Below, in pieces: positions 1 through 9,221 of a DNA stretch of 64,000 nt. The stretch is from Thermoguttaceae bacterium (GTDB lineage: Bacteria; Planctomycetota; Planctomycetia; Pirellulales; Thermoguttaceae): assembly GCA_029975295.1 (NCBI GenBank), contig JARKPK010000003.1, forward strand, positions 62,001-126,000. The letters are read 5' to 3'. The notes beneath the pieces were generated by a model that did no database searches, was not told the origin of the DNA, and saw only the letters and a program-made list of their open reading frames with translations. Position numbers and translations under genes: made by a program. Every line of letters starts with the position of its first letter. The first letter of the stretch is position 1.

Positions 1-1
1 C

Positions 2-361
2 GCGGTGGACCGCACCCTGTCGGGCGGGGAACGCAAGCGGATCGAGCTGGCGGGCATCTTGGCGATGGAGCCGAAACTGGTGCTGATGGACGAGCCGGAC
101 AGCGGCATCGACGTCGAGGCGCTCGAGTGCATCTTCGGCGCGTTGCGGTTCTTCAAACAGCAGGGCGCTACGGTGATCATGATCACGCACAGCTTGGCCG
201 TGCTGCGCCGCGCCGAGCACGCCTTCTTGATTTGCAGCGGCAAGGTGGTCAACAAAGGCTCGGTGGAGAAAATCTCCCAGTATTTTGAACAGAAGTGCCA
301 TTCGTGCGACGACCGTACGCCGACGCTGGCCGAGTTGGAGGACATCCGTGTCGGACCGTAG
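2..361 (+). CDS. sufC: SufC/SmsC-type Fe-S assembly ATPase (5' end missing)
   Basis: This is the C-terminal 119 residues of an ABC ATPase that starts before the window. The signature LSGGERKR comes first, then Walker B LVLMDEPDSGID, then the switch histidine in MITHS. The DSGID variant of the D-loop is typical of SufC, the soluble ATPase of the SUF iron-sulfur cluster assembly scaffold. The tail carries a C-x2-C pair (KCHSC). The stop codon overlaps the GTG start of the next gene by 14 bases, so the two genes are translationally coupled and the partner is a SufB/D-type scaffold. The Walker A motif lies outside the window. The family assignment is strong. Whether this is classical SufC or the minimal SmsC form depends on upstream genes that are not visible. 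Confidence 0.88.
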   Translation, partial: AVDRTLSGGERKRIELAGILAMEPKLVLMDEPDSGIDVEALECIFGALRFFKQQGATVIMITHSLAVLRRAEHAFLICSGKVVNKGSVEKISQYFEQKCHSCDDRTPTLAELEDIRVGP

Positions 362-1307
362 TTTGCTCGAACAGCTTTATCAGTCGATCGGCGTGAATCC
401 GCACGATCTATGGGGGCGGCTCGACGTGGCCCGCATCGAGATTCACGCCAACCGGGTGCTGGGCGTGCATTTGGTGCCCGGTTTGGAGGTCGAGGCGGAG
501 TCGCGTGCCGAGGGCATCGCAGCGAAGATCGCGGTTCGGCCCGGTGCGCAATTGGCGCATCCGGTGCAGGTGTGCTTCGGCATGATTCCCGACGACGGCG
601 TGCAACAGATCGAATTGCGCATCGAGATCGGCGCCGACGCCCGCGCCGGCGTGGTGGCTCATTGCACCTTTCCCAACGCGCGGAACATCCGCCACGAAAT
701 GGACGCCACGTTGGAGATCGGCCCCGGGGCGGAGTACGCCTACTTCGAACGCCACGTGCATGGGGCGGAGGGCGGGGTGTTGGTCGTCCCAAAGTCGAAG
801 GTGGTGGTGCGCCCGGGCGGACGCTATCAAACGGATTTCGAGCTCATCAAAGGCCGTGTCGGACGCATCGAAATCGATGTCGAGGCGACGGTTGAGGCGC
901 ACGGCACGGCCGACGTCTCAGCACGCGTGTCGGGGCGGGGCGACGACGCGATTACGATTCGTGAGACGGCTCATCTCGTCGGCGAGCACGCGCGCAGCGC
1001 GCTGTGCACGAGCATCGCCGTGCGCGACCGCGCCTCGGCCGAGGTGTTCAACACTCTGACGGCTACCGCCCCGTTCGCCCGCGGGCATGTGGACTGCAAA
1101 GAGATCGTGCAGGGCGAGGCCGTCGCCCGGGCCGTGCCCATCGTCGATGTCCGGCATCCGAAAGCTCATGTCACTCACGAGGCGGCCATCGGGAGCGTCG
1201 ATGCGAAGCAACTGGAAACGCTGATGAGTCGGGGGTTGAATGAGGATGACGCCGTCGATCTGATCATCGAGGGCTTACTCGGCGGGAAACGGCAGCGGCT
1301 CGATTGA
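348..1307 (+). CDS. SufB/SufD-family scaffold protein (short, SmsB-like)
   Basis: The 319-aa protein forms the partner of the preceding SufC-type ATPase. The start chosen is GTG at 348, inside the upstream gene; the frame is also open farther upstream, but that would add unrelated residues. The C-terminal half has the SufB/D core: a beta-helix-like stretch, Cys250 in GHVDC, then HVTHEAAIG (His277-Glu278) and LMSRGLNEDDA. His-Glu at this place corresponds to the pair important in SufB for cluster assembly. At 319 residues it is much shorter than usual SufB (about 480) or SufD (about 420). That size and the C-then-B gene order match the minimal two-gene SMS systems known from archaea and some bacteria. 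The family is clear; the SMS label is inference. Confidence 0.85.
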   Translation: MSDRSLLEQLYQSIGVNPHDLWGRLDVARIEIHANRVLGVHLVPGLEVEAESRAEGIAAKIAVRPGAQLAHPVQVCFGMIPDDGVQQIELRIEIGADARAGVVAHCTFPNARNIRHEMDATLEIGPGAEYAYFERHVHGAEGGVLVVPKSKVVVRPGGRYQTDFELIKGRVGRIEIDVEATVEAHGTADVSARVSGRGDDAITIRETAHLVGEHARSALCTSIAVRDRASAEVFNTLTATAPFARGHVDCKEIVQGEAVARAVPIVDVRHPKAHVTHEAAIGSVDAKQLETLMSRGLNEDDAVDLIIEGLLGGKRQRLD

Positions 1308-1709
1308 CGTTCCAGCCGGGCGGGCCCCCGAGCATCCCTGCCAGAGCGGCGTCTGTGCTGAAGCGAGGTTCCAAGCCTGAGGGCTCGCGCTCGCGGCGTT
1401 CGCGCGACGGCGGGCCGATCTCGCGGCGGTCGGACCGATGTTCGGCCTGAGGTTTGGCCCCGGGGTCGGATCGGCGGGCAGTGTGGGGGCCGATGCCCCC
1501 GGCGTGTTTGGCGAGCATTCGCGCCCGGCATCGCTTTCGGCGGCTCGAAGCGGGGGAACGCGGTTGTCGTTCGGCCGCCTGCCGTCGGTGCGACCAACGG
1601 CGGTGCGGCGCGGTTGCCCGGCAGCGGCGGGCTTCCGCGGACAGCGGCGCTGATGCGGAGTTGCGTTGATTTTGTGACGATCAAGAATCATCGGAGAACC
1701 GTGACGATC
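1308..1709. other. Intergenic, no gene seen
   Basis: GC-rich spacer between the SufB/D-type gene and the flavodiiron gene. No convincing coding frame, hairpin terminator or repeat was found. A GGAG Shine-Dalgarno-like sequence at 1693-1696 serves the next gene. Confidence 0.5.
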
Positions 1710-2894
1710 ATGCCGACATTTGTCACCCCGAACATCGCGTGGGTTGGTTCTGTGGACTGGCACGTGCGCGATTTCCACAGCTACGACACGTTTCGCGGCG
1801 CAACGTACAATTCGTACCTAATCGTCGACGATCGCCCGGCGTTGATCGACGCCGTCAAGGCGCCGTTCGGCAGAGAGCTTCTCGACCGGGTGGCGGAACA
1901 CATCGACCCCCGCCGATTGGCTTACGTTGTTTGCAATCATGCCGAGCCGGATCACGCCGGCGCGCTGCCGGAGTTGATGGCGGCGGCTGAGCAAGCGACC
2001 CTGCTGTGCAACGCCAAGTGCCTCAGCACGCTGCAACGCTATTTCGACACCGGCGGTTGGCGCGTCAAGGTGGTGTCTTCGGGCGAAGAGGTCGGGCTGG
2101 GCAGGCACACGCTGAGGTTCCTCGATACGCCGATGGTTCATTGGCCCGAGTCGATGTTCACCTATGTTCCCGAGGAGCAGCTTCTCTTTTCGATGGACGC
2201 CTTCGGGCAGCACTACGCCACCAGCGCCCGATTCGATGACGAAAACGACCTTGCCGCGATCTTGGCCGAGGCGAAAGCGTATTACGCCAACATTGTGATG
2301 CCGTACGGCAAGGCTGTTGTGGCGGCGCTCGATGCGGCGGCTTCGTTGCCGTTGCGAACCGTTGCCCCGAGCCATGGCGTGATTTGGCGTTCGCACTTCG
2401 CGCGGATCCTCGAAGCCTATCGCGGTTGGAGCGTGCATCGGGCTCAGCCGAAGGTGTTGATCGTGTTCGACTCGATGTGGGAAAGCACCTCGATGATGGC
2501 CGACGCGTTGTACGCCGGGGCGAATGTGGAGGGCGTAGAAGTGCAGTTGATCCATGCCCGCCGCACCAGCCTCACCCGATTGGCCACGGAAGTGCTCGAT
2601 GCGGCGGCGCTGGCGCTGGGTTCAGCCACGCTCAACCGCGAGATGATGCCTTCGATGGCCGCGGCCCTGACGTACATTCGCGGTTTGCGGCCGCAGAAGA
2701 AGGCGGGGCTTGCCTTCGGCTCTTACGGTTGGGGGCGCGGCTCGGCGGAGGCCATTCAGCAATGGCTGGAAGAGGTGTGTTGGGACGTGCTGCGGCCGCC
2801 GATCCGTTCGCAATACAAGCCCGATCGCGCCTTGCTCGACGAGTGCGCGCGGGCCGGAGCGGAACTGGCGGCGCGGGCCCTTTCTGTGCGGTAG
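1710..2894 (+). CDS. A-type flavodiiron protein (FprA family)
   Basis: The 394-aa protein has a metallo-beta-lactamase-like diiron domain (about residues 1-250) followed by a flavodoxin domain (about 255-394). This is the two-domain core of flavodiiron O2/NO reductases, which are cytoplasmic enzymes that scavenge oxygen or nitric oxide with electrons from rubredoxin or a reductase. The diiron ligands can all be placed: His77, Glu79 and Asp81 in NHAEPDH, His144, Asp163 and His222. The flavodoxin part begins KVLIVFDSMWEST and has the FMN loop GSYGWG. The start is ATG 1710. A GTG at 1701 in the same frame, close to GGAG at 1693, is a possible alternative. No rubredoxin gene is adjacent, so the electron donor is unknown. 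Confidence 0.92.
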   Translation: MPTFVTPNIAWVGSVDWHVRDFHSYDTFRGATYNSYLIVDDRPALIDAVKAPFGRELLDRVAEHIDPRRLAYVVCNHAEPDHAGALPELMAAAEQATLLCNAKCLSTLQRYFDTGGWRVKVVSSGEEVGLGRHTLRFLDTPMVHWPESMFTYVPEEQLLFSMDAFGQHYATSARFDDENDLAAILAEAKAYYANIVMPYGKAVVAALDAAASLPLRTVAPSHGVIWRSHFARILEAYRGWSVHRAQPKVLIVFDSMWESTSMMADALYAGANVEGVEVQLIHARRTSLTRLATEVLDAAALALGSATLNREMMPSMAAALTYIRGLRPQKKAGLAFGSYGWGRGSAEAIQQWLEEVCWDVLRPPIRSQYKPDRALLDECARAGAELAARALSVR

Positions 2895-2965
2895 TGAGCC
2901 TTTCCCCCCACAATGCTGGTTCACCCACTCTCCCGGCGAAATTGCGGATTGATTCTCGGCAGCGC

Positions 2966-3003
2966 GGTGCAACAATGGCATGGGCTGTTGCTTGCAGGCA
3001 AAG
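2966..3003 (+). repeat. 38-bp direct repeat, copy 1
   Basis: Identical to 3039-3076, with a 73-bp start-to-start distance. Each copy holds a short inverted repeat in which GCAACA and TGTTGC flank an 11-base loop, so each can form a small hairpin. There are only two copies and 35 bases between them, so this is not a CRISPR array. Confidence 0.9.
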
Positions 3004-3038
3004 TCGGCTTGAAAACCGGCAGACCACCCAGGCCCCGA

Positions 3039-3076
3039 GGTGCAACAATGGCATGGGCTGTTGCTTGCAGGCAAAG
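3039..3076 (+). repeat. 38-bp direct repeat, copy 2
   Basis: Exact second copy of 2966-3003, including the internal GCAACA/TGTTGC hairpin. Together the copies span 111 bases upstream of the FAD oxidoreductase gene. They could be a REP-like element or a local duplication; nothing visible distinguishes these. Confidence 0.9.
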
Positions 3077-3309
3077 CGGCAACGCCAAGTCCAAGGGCAC
3101 ATAGGCTGGGTGCGGGGAGGGGGCGTGTGTTCTGTTCGGAAAGGGGGCGGTCGGCCGCGTTGCCTGTGCCGCGGGGCTATCGCGCATTTGATCGCTCTGC
3201 GGAGACGTACGTGCAATCGCGGCAATTCCGCCCATGCTTTCCCGGGGCTGCAATCATTTTTTGGCGGGGCTCGCCCAGGGGTCAACACCAATCGAAAAGG
3301 AACGGCACT

Positions 3310-6006
3310 ATGCTCAGCAGGGTTCTGTTCGCAGCGACCGCTTCGTTGTGTTTGTTCGTCTCTCCCGCCTGTCCGGCCACAACCATTTGGCTGGAGACGG
3401 AACTGTTCGGCGAATTGGGCGGTTGGACGAACGATGCGCAGTTCATCGACCAGATGGGCTCACCGTTCGTGCTCGCCATTGGATTGGAGAAGCCCGTGGC
3501 CGATGCCGTAACGCTGGCGCAAGTTCCCGCCGAGGGCAAGTACCGTCTTTGGGTTCGAAGTCGCGATTGGACGCCGGAGCACAGCCCGGGCAGGTTCCAG
3601 GTTGCCTTGGGCGGGAAGACGGTGGAGCGGGTGTTTGGACAGACGAAAAAAAAGGACTGGGTTTGGGAGAACGGCGGCGAGCATCAACTGGCCCGCGGAC
3701 CGTTGGAAGTGCGATTGAAAGACCTGACCGGGCATTATGGGCGCTGTGACGTGATTGTGTTGACCGATGATCTCGATTTCACGCCGCCCGACGACTTGCC
3801 CGCGTTGGCCAAGCTCCGCGAACGGTTCGGCGGCGTGAGCGCCCGGGCCGAGCGGATGCCGCGCTACGACACGGTGGTGGTGGGCGGTGGTTTGGCCGGC
3901 ACGATGGCTGCGATCGCCTCGGCGCGATCGGGCTGCAAGACGGCGCTGATCCAGAATCGGCCCGTGCTCGGCGGAAACGGCAGCAGCGAAATCCTGGTGA
4001 ATCCCGAGGGCGACACCACCCGCGAGCCGCTCGATCCGGGCGAGTCGGGCATTATCGAGGAGTTTCGCGGCAACGTGTTCGGCTACTCGGAGCGGATGCT
4101 GGCCGTGGTCAAGAAACAAGCCAATCTCGATCTGTTTCTGAACACGCACGCCACGGGCGTCGAAATGAAAGACGCCAAGACGATCGCCGCTGTTCACACG
4201 CTGGAAACGACGACCGGGCGGCGGAAGGTCTTTCCGGCGACGATTTTCATCGATTGCACTGGCGACGGCGTGATCGGCGTTTGGGCGGGCAACGAGTATC
4301 GTCACGGGCGCGAGCCGCGGTCGATGTACGACGAAAGCCGTGCGCCGGAAGAGGGCGACGGCCGGACGATGGGCGGCACCTTGCGCTACATGACCGAAGA
4401 GGCGGCCGACGCCGTGGCGTTCCAGGGCCCGCCTTGGGCCCGAAAGTTCACGAAACCCGAAGACATCAAGCCGGGGCGCTATCCGCAACTGCGTTTCGGT
4501 GGCTGGCAATGGGTGATTGAGTACGGCGGCATGCTCAACACGTATGACGATGCCGAGGAGATTCGCGACGAACTGCTGAGGATTATTTGGGGGCTGTGGG
4601 ATAACACCAAGAACTACAGCCCGAAGCTGCGGGATCAGGCGAAAAACTTTCGGCTGAGTTGGGTGAGCCACGTGGTCGGCAAACGCGAATCGCGGCGGTT
4701 GCTCGGCGATTATGTGATGACCGAACACGATATCGATCCGAACCGGCTTTTCGAGGATCGGGTTTCGTACGGCGGCTGGGGAGTCGATCTGCATCCGCCC
4801 GGGGGATTCTACGACGACGAGCCCCCGGCCACGTTCTCGCACAAAGTGAAGTTTTCGGTTCCCTTGCGGAGCCTGTATGCAAAGGACATCGACAACTTGA
4901 TGATGGCCGGCCGCAACATCTCGGTGAGTCACGCGGCCTTGGGCGCGACCCGGGTGATGATCACCTGCGGGCTCCAGGGCGAGGCCGTCGGCACGGCGGC
5001 TGGGGTGTGTCGCAAGCATCAGGTGATGCCGCGTGCGGTCGCCCAGCGGCATATCGCGGAATTGCAGCAGCAGTTGCTCAAGAACGGTTGCTACATCATC
5101 GACCTGCCCAACAAGGATCCGCAAGACTTGGCCCTGGGTGCGAAGGTTCGGGCGTCGAGCGAGGCGCCGGCTTCGTCGTACACCTTGGCGACGGCCGATT
5201 CGGCCCATGTGCTGACAACGGATCGGGCCGTGATGTTCCGCAGCGACGCGCGCCGCCTGGAGAAAGTGGCCCTGCACCTGATTTCGGCCGCAGACAAGGC
5301 GATTCCCGTGAAGGCGTCGCTGCACGCGGCGCGTCGCCTGCAAGCGTTCGACCAATCGCCGCCGCTGGCCGAGGCGACTGTCGTGGTGGAGCCGGGAACG
5401 AACGGTTGGGTCGAATTCAACCTCGGCGCCGATTTGCAGGCCGGGTTCTATTTCGTCCGCGTGGCGAAGCAGGAGAAGGTGTCGTGGAGCTTGTTCGCCA
5501 CGCAGCCGGAACAAACGGGCCGCGCCTACATGGCCGGCAACGCCTGGAAGAACATGCCGGGAACTTATGCCATTCGTTTGCTGCCGGGGGGCGATTGGGC
5601 GCGACTGGCGTCGGATCCGCAGGCCGCCCGCGGCGAACCGTTCGCGGCGGCCAACGTGGTCAACGGTTATGCGCGGGCGGTGCGCGGCTGGCCGAATTCG
5701 TGGCGCCCCGACCCCGCGCAGTCGTTGCCGCAATGGGTTGAGCTCGATTTCGGTCAACGACGCCAGTTCGACACCGTTCACGTTTCTTTCCAGTCGAAGG
5801 CGATGCGCGGCCGCGACTTCATCATCGAGGTTGCCGGCGATCAAGGGTGGAAGACGGTCGCCGAGGTCAAGGACAACGACGAACGCCGCCGCGTGCTGAC
5901 GTTTCCCGGGGTGTCGGCCGACAAACTGCGGCTGACGCTGCAGAAGATTTCGCCCGAGGCGGGCGTGTGCGAAATCCGCGTTTACAACGAAGCCACCGCG
6001 CAGTAG
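3310..6006 (+). CDS. Secreted FAD-dependent oxidoreductase with discoidin-like C-terminus
   Basis: The 898-aa protein starts with a signal peptide (MLSRVLFAATASLCLF, cleaved near ACPA). Residues about 23-180 form a beta-rich N-terminal region. Residues about 185-620 are the FAD_oxidored fold, with the dinucleotide loop GGGLAG at 192-197, NRPVLGGNGSSE after it, and a second FAD contact MMAGRNISVSHAALG. The C-terminal 150 residues (ANVVNGYARAVRGWPNSW, then WVELDFGQ) look like an F5/8-type carbohydrate-binding domain. Such large secreted flavoproteins are abundant in planctomycetes and are presumed to act on sugars or sugar-derived substrates. The substrate cannot be read from sequence. ATG 3310 was chosen because the signal peptide follows directly; earlier in-frame starts would add GC-rich noise. 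Confidence 0.85.
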   Translation: MLSRVLFAATASLCLFVSPACPATTIWLETELFGELGGWTNDAQFIDQMGSPFVLAIGLEKPVADAVTLAQVPAEGKYRLWVRSRDWTPEHSPGRFQVALGGKTVERVFGQTKKKDWVWENGGEHQLARGPLEVRLKDLTGHYGRCDVIVLTDDLDFTPPDDLPALAKLRERFGGVSARAERMPRYDTVVVGGGLAGTMAAIASARSGCKTALIQNRPVLGGNGSSEILVNPEGDTTREPLDPGESGIIEEFRGNVFGYSERMLAVVKKQANLDLFLNTHATGVEMKDAKTIAAVHTLETTTGRRKVFPATIFIDCTGDGVIGVWAGNEYRHGREPRSMYDESRAPEEGDGRTMGGTLRYMTEEAADAVAFQGPPWARKFTKPEDIKPGRYPQLRFGGWQWVIEYGGMLNTYDDAEEIRDELLRIIWGLWDNTKNYSPKLRDQAKNFRLSWVSHVVGKRESRRLLGDYVMTEHDIDPNRLFEDRVSYGGWGVDLHPPGGFYDDEPPATFSHKVKFSVPLRSLYAKDIDNLMMAGRNISVSHAALGATRVMITCGLQGEAVGTAAGVCRKHQVMPRAVAQRHIAELQQQLLKNGCYIIDLPNKDPQDLALGAKVRASSEAPASSYTLATADSAHVLTTDRAVMFRSDARRLEKVALHLISAADKAIPVKASLHAARRLQAFDQSPPLAEATVVVEPGTNGWVEFNLGADLQAGFYFVRVAKQEKVSWSLFATQPEQTGRAYMAGNAWKNMPGTYAIRLLPGGDWARLASDPQAARGEPFAAANVVNGYARAVRGWPNSWRPDPAQSLPQWVELDFGQRRQFDTVHVSFQSKAMRGRDFIIEVAGDQGWKTVAEVKDNDERRRVLTFPGVSADKLRLTLQKISPEAGVCEIRVYNEATAQ

Positions 6007-6525
6007 GGCCCGCTTGCGCCGTCTGCTGCACGAGGGGTCTGCTGCGTAAGCCGTTTGCTGCGCAAGGCGAATCTCCGTCGCTGTGTCAGGCGAATGTCTG
6101 CCGTGGGGGAGGCACGTTCGAACGCTGCTGTCGCGGTCCGTGCTGTTCTGTCCCTTCTCGGTGGGCGACACGATGCGGCGGGCCGCGCGGCGTTTCGAAT
6201 CGCGTTCGTCCGGGCCAACGCTGCTTGGGCGAGCTTGGGCGGTACGGCTTGCAACCCTTTCTGCGCCGATGAGCGTCGGCGGCGTTTGCCGTGGGGCATT
6301 GCTTGCCGGCGGTCGGCCGCTCCGCCTCGCGGTCCCGGTGCGATCCGAATCGCTAGCCGTCGTCTTCCCGGGGGCGGCAGGCGATCGGACCATGCTTCGT
6401 GGACTGTTGGCGGGGAATAGTTTCGGCCCCTCGGTCGAAAACCTGCCGCTGGGCCGGTAGAATGAAAGGTTTGGACGGAATCTCTTTCCACCGCGTTTTC
6501 CGCGTTTAGGTCTTTCGGGGTTCTT
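6007..6525. other. Intergenic upstream of ftsH
   Basis: No coding frame with protein-like composition. Irregular repeats of CTGCTGC-type motifs lie near 6020-6070. A possible promoter for ftsH is listed separately at 6435-6463. Confidence 0.5.
6435..6463 (+). promoter_or_regulatory. Possible sigma70-type promoter for ftsH
   Basis: TCGAAA (4 of 6 to TTGACA) at 6435-6440, a 17-base spacer, then TAGAAT (5 of 6 to TATAAT) at 6458-6463. The start of transcription would be about 55 bases before the ftsH ATG. Confidence 0.4.
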
Positions 6526-8475
6526 ATGAGCGAAAACCCGCTGAGCAATCCTTCGTCGGAGCGAGGGCCCGTGCGGCGTCGCCCCAACACGTCATCGTTG
6601 TGGCTGTTGCTTGTGCTGGGCCTGATTCTGACGTTTCTCTTCTTTTCCACCAGCGGCGAGAAGCGATCGACAATCGATATTCCCACCTTTCGGCAGAACT
6701 TGGCCAAGGGCAATGTGGCGCGCGTGGTGGTGCAAGGCACGAAGATCGAGGGAGAGTTCATCGATCCGCCGCCGGCGTCGGAATCCGCTCATGCGGCGGG
6801 CGACAAGGGCGAAACGAAGAAGCTGAACAAGAAGTTCATTGTTCAATTGACCTCGTACATCGAGCCCGACAGCAAGCTCGATCAAGAGCTGCGCGAGGCC
6901 AAAGGCTTAGTTGAGTATCGCGCTTTGGAGCCGACGGACAACACCGGCATGGTGCTGTTGGTTTACCTGCTGGTCACCGTGGCGTTGTTCGCCGGGGTGT
7001 GGTTCATGTTTCGGCGCGCGCGCGACCAAGTGCTCGGCGGCGGCATGATGCTTGGTTTCGGCAAGAGCCCGGCGCGGCGGTACGAGTCGGGCGAGCGGCC
7101 GGTGACCTTTGCCGATGTCGCCGGATTGGAGGGAGTGAAGCGCGACTTGGAGGAGATAGTCGAGTTCCTCAAGAATCCGCAGAAGTTCCAGCGATTGGGC
7201 GGACGGGTGCCCAAAGGCATTTTGCTGATGGGGCCGCCAGGCACGGGCAAAACGCTGTTGGGGCGGGCGGTGGCCGGCGAGGCGAAGGTGCCGTTTTTCT
7301 CGATCAATGGTTCGGAATTCATCCAGATGTTCGTCGGCGTCGGCGCCAGCCGGGTGCGCGACCTGTTCGCCACGGCAAAAGAAAGCGCCCCGTGCATCCT
7401 TTTCATCGACGAGATCGACGCCGTGGGCCGCCATCGGGGCGCCGGCGTGGGCGGGGGCCACGATGAACGGGAGCAAACGCTCAACCAAATCCTGAGCGAA
7501 ATGGACGGATTTACCCCGTCCGAGTCGGTGATCGTCATGGCGGCCACCAATCGGCCCGACGTTCTCGATCCGGCCTTGCTCCGGCCCGGCCGCTTCGACC
7601 GCCACATCGTCGTCGATCGGCCGAGCTTCAAGGGGCGGCTCGAAATCTTCAAGGTCCACACGCGGAACGTGCCGCTCAGCGACAACGTCGATCTCGAACG
7701 CTTGGCCGCGGGCACCGTGGGACTGACCGGAGCCGACATTCGCAACCTGGTCAACGAGGCGGCGCTTTGGGCAAGCCGCCACGACAAGCAGCATGTCGAA
7801 ATGGTTGACTTCGAGTACGCCCGCGACAAGGTGCTGATGGGCTCGAAGCGCGATGAGATGCTTTCGGACAAAGAAAAGTCGCTCACCGCCTATCACGAGG
7901 CGGGGCATGCACTGTTGGCTTGGCTTGTGCCCAGCAGCGATCGCGTACATAAGGTTTCGATTATTCCTCGCGGCCGGGCCCTGGGGGCGACCCAACTGCT
8001 GCCGGAAGAGGATCGGGTGAACATCGGCGAAACCGAGCTGCGGACGCGATTGCTCTTCTTGTTGGGCGGCCGATCCGCCGAGAAGCTCGTCTTCAACGAG
8101 TACACGGCCGGCGCGGAAGACGATTTGAAAAGAGCGACGTCGCTGGCGCGGCGGATGGTGACGCATTGGGGGATGAGCGAGCGATTGGGCCCGGTCGCCT
8201 TCCGCGACGGCGAAGAGCATCCCTTTTTGGGAAAGGAAATCGCCGAGCAGCGACAATACAGCGAAACCACCGCGCGGATCATCGACGAAGAGGTCGGGCA
8301 ATTGCTGCGCCAGGCGGCCGACCGCGCCAGCGAATTGCTAACGTCCCATCGCGCAGACCTTGATCGCCTAGCCGGGGCGCTGGAGAGCGAGGAAACGCTC
8401 GACGAAAGCGATTTGGAACGGTTGCTGGGCCCGCCCGCCTACCGCCGCGCGCAAGGGGCGACGACCGACGTTTGA
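6526..8475 (+). CDS. ftsH: ATP-dependent zinc metalloprotease FtsH
   Basis: The 649-aa protein is a membrane-anchored AAA+ protease that degrades misfolded and regulatory membrane and cytosolic proteins. It has a first membrane segment near residues 25-42, a periplasmic region of about 100 residues, and a second segment near 143-163. The AAA module follows, with Walker A GPPGTGKT (236-243), Walker B ILFIDEID, and the SRH region [20 protein letters not shown]. The peptidase has HEAGH at 457-461, and the third zinc ligand is an Asp in [10 protein letters not shown] near 532. Length and order match the family. The periplasmic part contains a small Ala/Ser/Pro-rich insert, and the C-terminal tail is short. 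The gene stands alone, with long spacers on both sides. Confidence 0.97.
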   Translation: MSENPLSNPSSERGPVRRRPNTSSLWLLLVLGLILTFLFFSTSGEKRSTIDIPTFRQNLAKGNVARVVVQGTKIEGEFIDPPPASESAHAAGDKGETKKLNKKFIVQLTSYIEPDSKLDQELREAKGLVEYRALEPTDNTGMVLLVYLLVTVALFAGVWFMFRRARDQVLGGGMMLGFGKSPARRYESGERPVTFADVAGLEGVKRDLEEIVEFLKNPQKFQRLGGRVPKGILLMGPPGTGKTLLGRAVAGEAKVPFFSINGSEFIQMFVGVGASRVRDLFATAKESAPCILFIDEIDAVGRHRGAGVGGGHDEREQTLNQILSEMDGFTPSESVIVMAATNRPDVLDPALLRPGRFDRHIVVDRPSFKGRLEIFKVHTRNVPLSDNVDLERLAAGTVGLTGADIRNLVNEAALWASRHDKQHVEMVDFEYARDKVLMGSKRDEMLSDKEKSLTAYHEAGHALLAWLVPSSDRVHKVSIIPRGRALGATQLLPEEDRVNIGETELRTRLLFLLGGRSAEKLVFNEYTAGAEDDLKRATSLARRMVTHWGMSERLGPVAFRDGEEHPFLGKEIAEQRQYSETTARIIDEEVGQLLRQAADRASELLTSHRADLDRLAGALESEETLDESDLERLLGPPAYRRAQGATTDV

Positions 8476-8586
8476 TCGGTCGGTTCTGCGATGGCATGGC
8501 GGTTGGCGCGCGCGGAGTGGCTGCCGATGCGTCTTCGCGCGCACCGCGCCGTCGTCGGTGTTCCGGTCTCTGTGATGGCGACACTT

Positions 8587-8626
8587 CTTGCCGGGGCGAG
8601 TTTCAGCTTGCCGGGGCGGGTTTCAG
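8587..8626 (+). repeat. Tandem duplication, 2 x 20 bp
   Basis: Copies at 8587-8606 and 8607-8626 differ at one base. Each reads CTTGCCGGGGCGRGTTTCAG. It lies in non-coding DNA after ftsH. Confidence 0.85.
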
Positions 8627-8700
8627 CGGCTTTGTCAAGGGCGCGGCCGGTCTTCTTTTCTTCCGTTCGCGATTCAACGCAAGAATTCTGCAAAGACGCC

Positions 8701-8730
8701 TTGCCACGATCGGCCTGGCGTCATTAGGAT
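8701..8730 (+). promoter_or_regulatory. Possible sigma70-type promoter
   Basis: TTGCCA (5 of 6) at 8701-8706, an 18-base spacer, then TAGGAT (4 of 6) at 8725-8730. It would give a leader of about 175 bases for the small Cys-rich gene at 8913. Confidence 0.35.
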
Positions 8731-8912
8731 GAAGCTATCGCCGGTTCACGAACTTCCAAGCAACGGGCAGGCCCGATCGAACGACGCAAGAAAACAATGC
8801 AACACGGCCGACCAACCAGCGGTCGGCATCGGCGCGGGCAAGTCGATAAAATTGCTGCCAGCGTCGCATTGCGTTTCCATGGTTGATGAGACGGCCTTTT
8901 GGGAGCGGGACG

Positions 8913-9221
8913 ATGATTCGTTACACGTGCGACTGCTGCGGATGTGAGCTGGATGCCAAAAGTGATTTGCGTTATGTCGTCAAGATCGAGGTATATGCCG
9001 CTTTTGATCCGACGACGGTCGACGAAGAGGAACACGACCGCGATCACCTCGAAGAGCTGCAAGACATCTTGGAGCGGATCGACGATGTCAACGATCCGTG
9101 CTTGAGCGAAGACGTGTACGAACAGCGGCGGTTCGATCTGTGCCCCGAATGCCGCAAACGGTTTTTGAAAAATCCGATGGGGCGCGAAACCGCCAAGGCC
9201 TTTGGGTTCAGCAGCAACTAA
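8913..9221 (+). CDS. Small Cys-rich protein of unknown function
   Basis: The 102-aa protein begins MIRYTCDCCGCELD, with Cys at 6, 8, 9 and 11, and has a second pair in CPEC (77 and 80). The four to six cysteines could bind one zinc ion as a ribbon closed over the intervening part. The middle (residues 35-70) is strongly acidic (TTVDEEEHDRDHLEELQ). It has no membrane segment or signal peptide. A GGGAG ribosome-binding sequence 8 bases before the ATG and the unusual acidic and cysteine composition support a real gene. I do not recognise the family. A regulatory or scaffolding role is possible but unproven. Confidence 0.75.
   Translation: MIRYTCDCCGCELDAKSDLRYVVKIEVYAAFDPTTVDEEEHDRDHLEELQDILERIDDVNDPCLSEDVYEQRRFDLCPECRKRFLKNPMGRETAKAFGFSSN

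Larger units (their letters stand above)
2895..3309. other. Intergenic with a 38-bp direct repeat
   Basis: No coding frame is supported here. The stretch contains two identical 38-bp copies, at 2966-3003 and 3039-3076, described separately. The last bases before 3310 lack a strong Shine-Dalgarno sequence. Confidence 0.5.
8476..8912. other. Intergenic with a small tandem repeat and possible promoter
   Basis: No gene is supported. It holds a 2 x 20-bp tandem repeat (8587-8626) and a promoter-like pair (8701-8730), both listed separately. A GGGAG Shine-Dalgarno sequence lies just before 8913. Confidence 0.5.

Noticed and set aside
2966-3076. Possible CRISPR array
   Set aside because: Only two repeat copies, one 35-base spacer, and no cas gene nearby.
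3460-6393. Very long minus-strand open frame (977 codons) opposite the FAD oxidoreductase
   Set aside because: High-GC codon bias keeps the opposite frame open. Its sequence is Arg/His/Pro-rich and shows no motif, while the plus strand encodes a clear flavoprotein.
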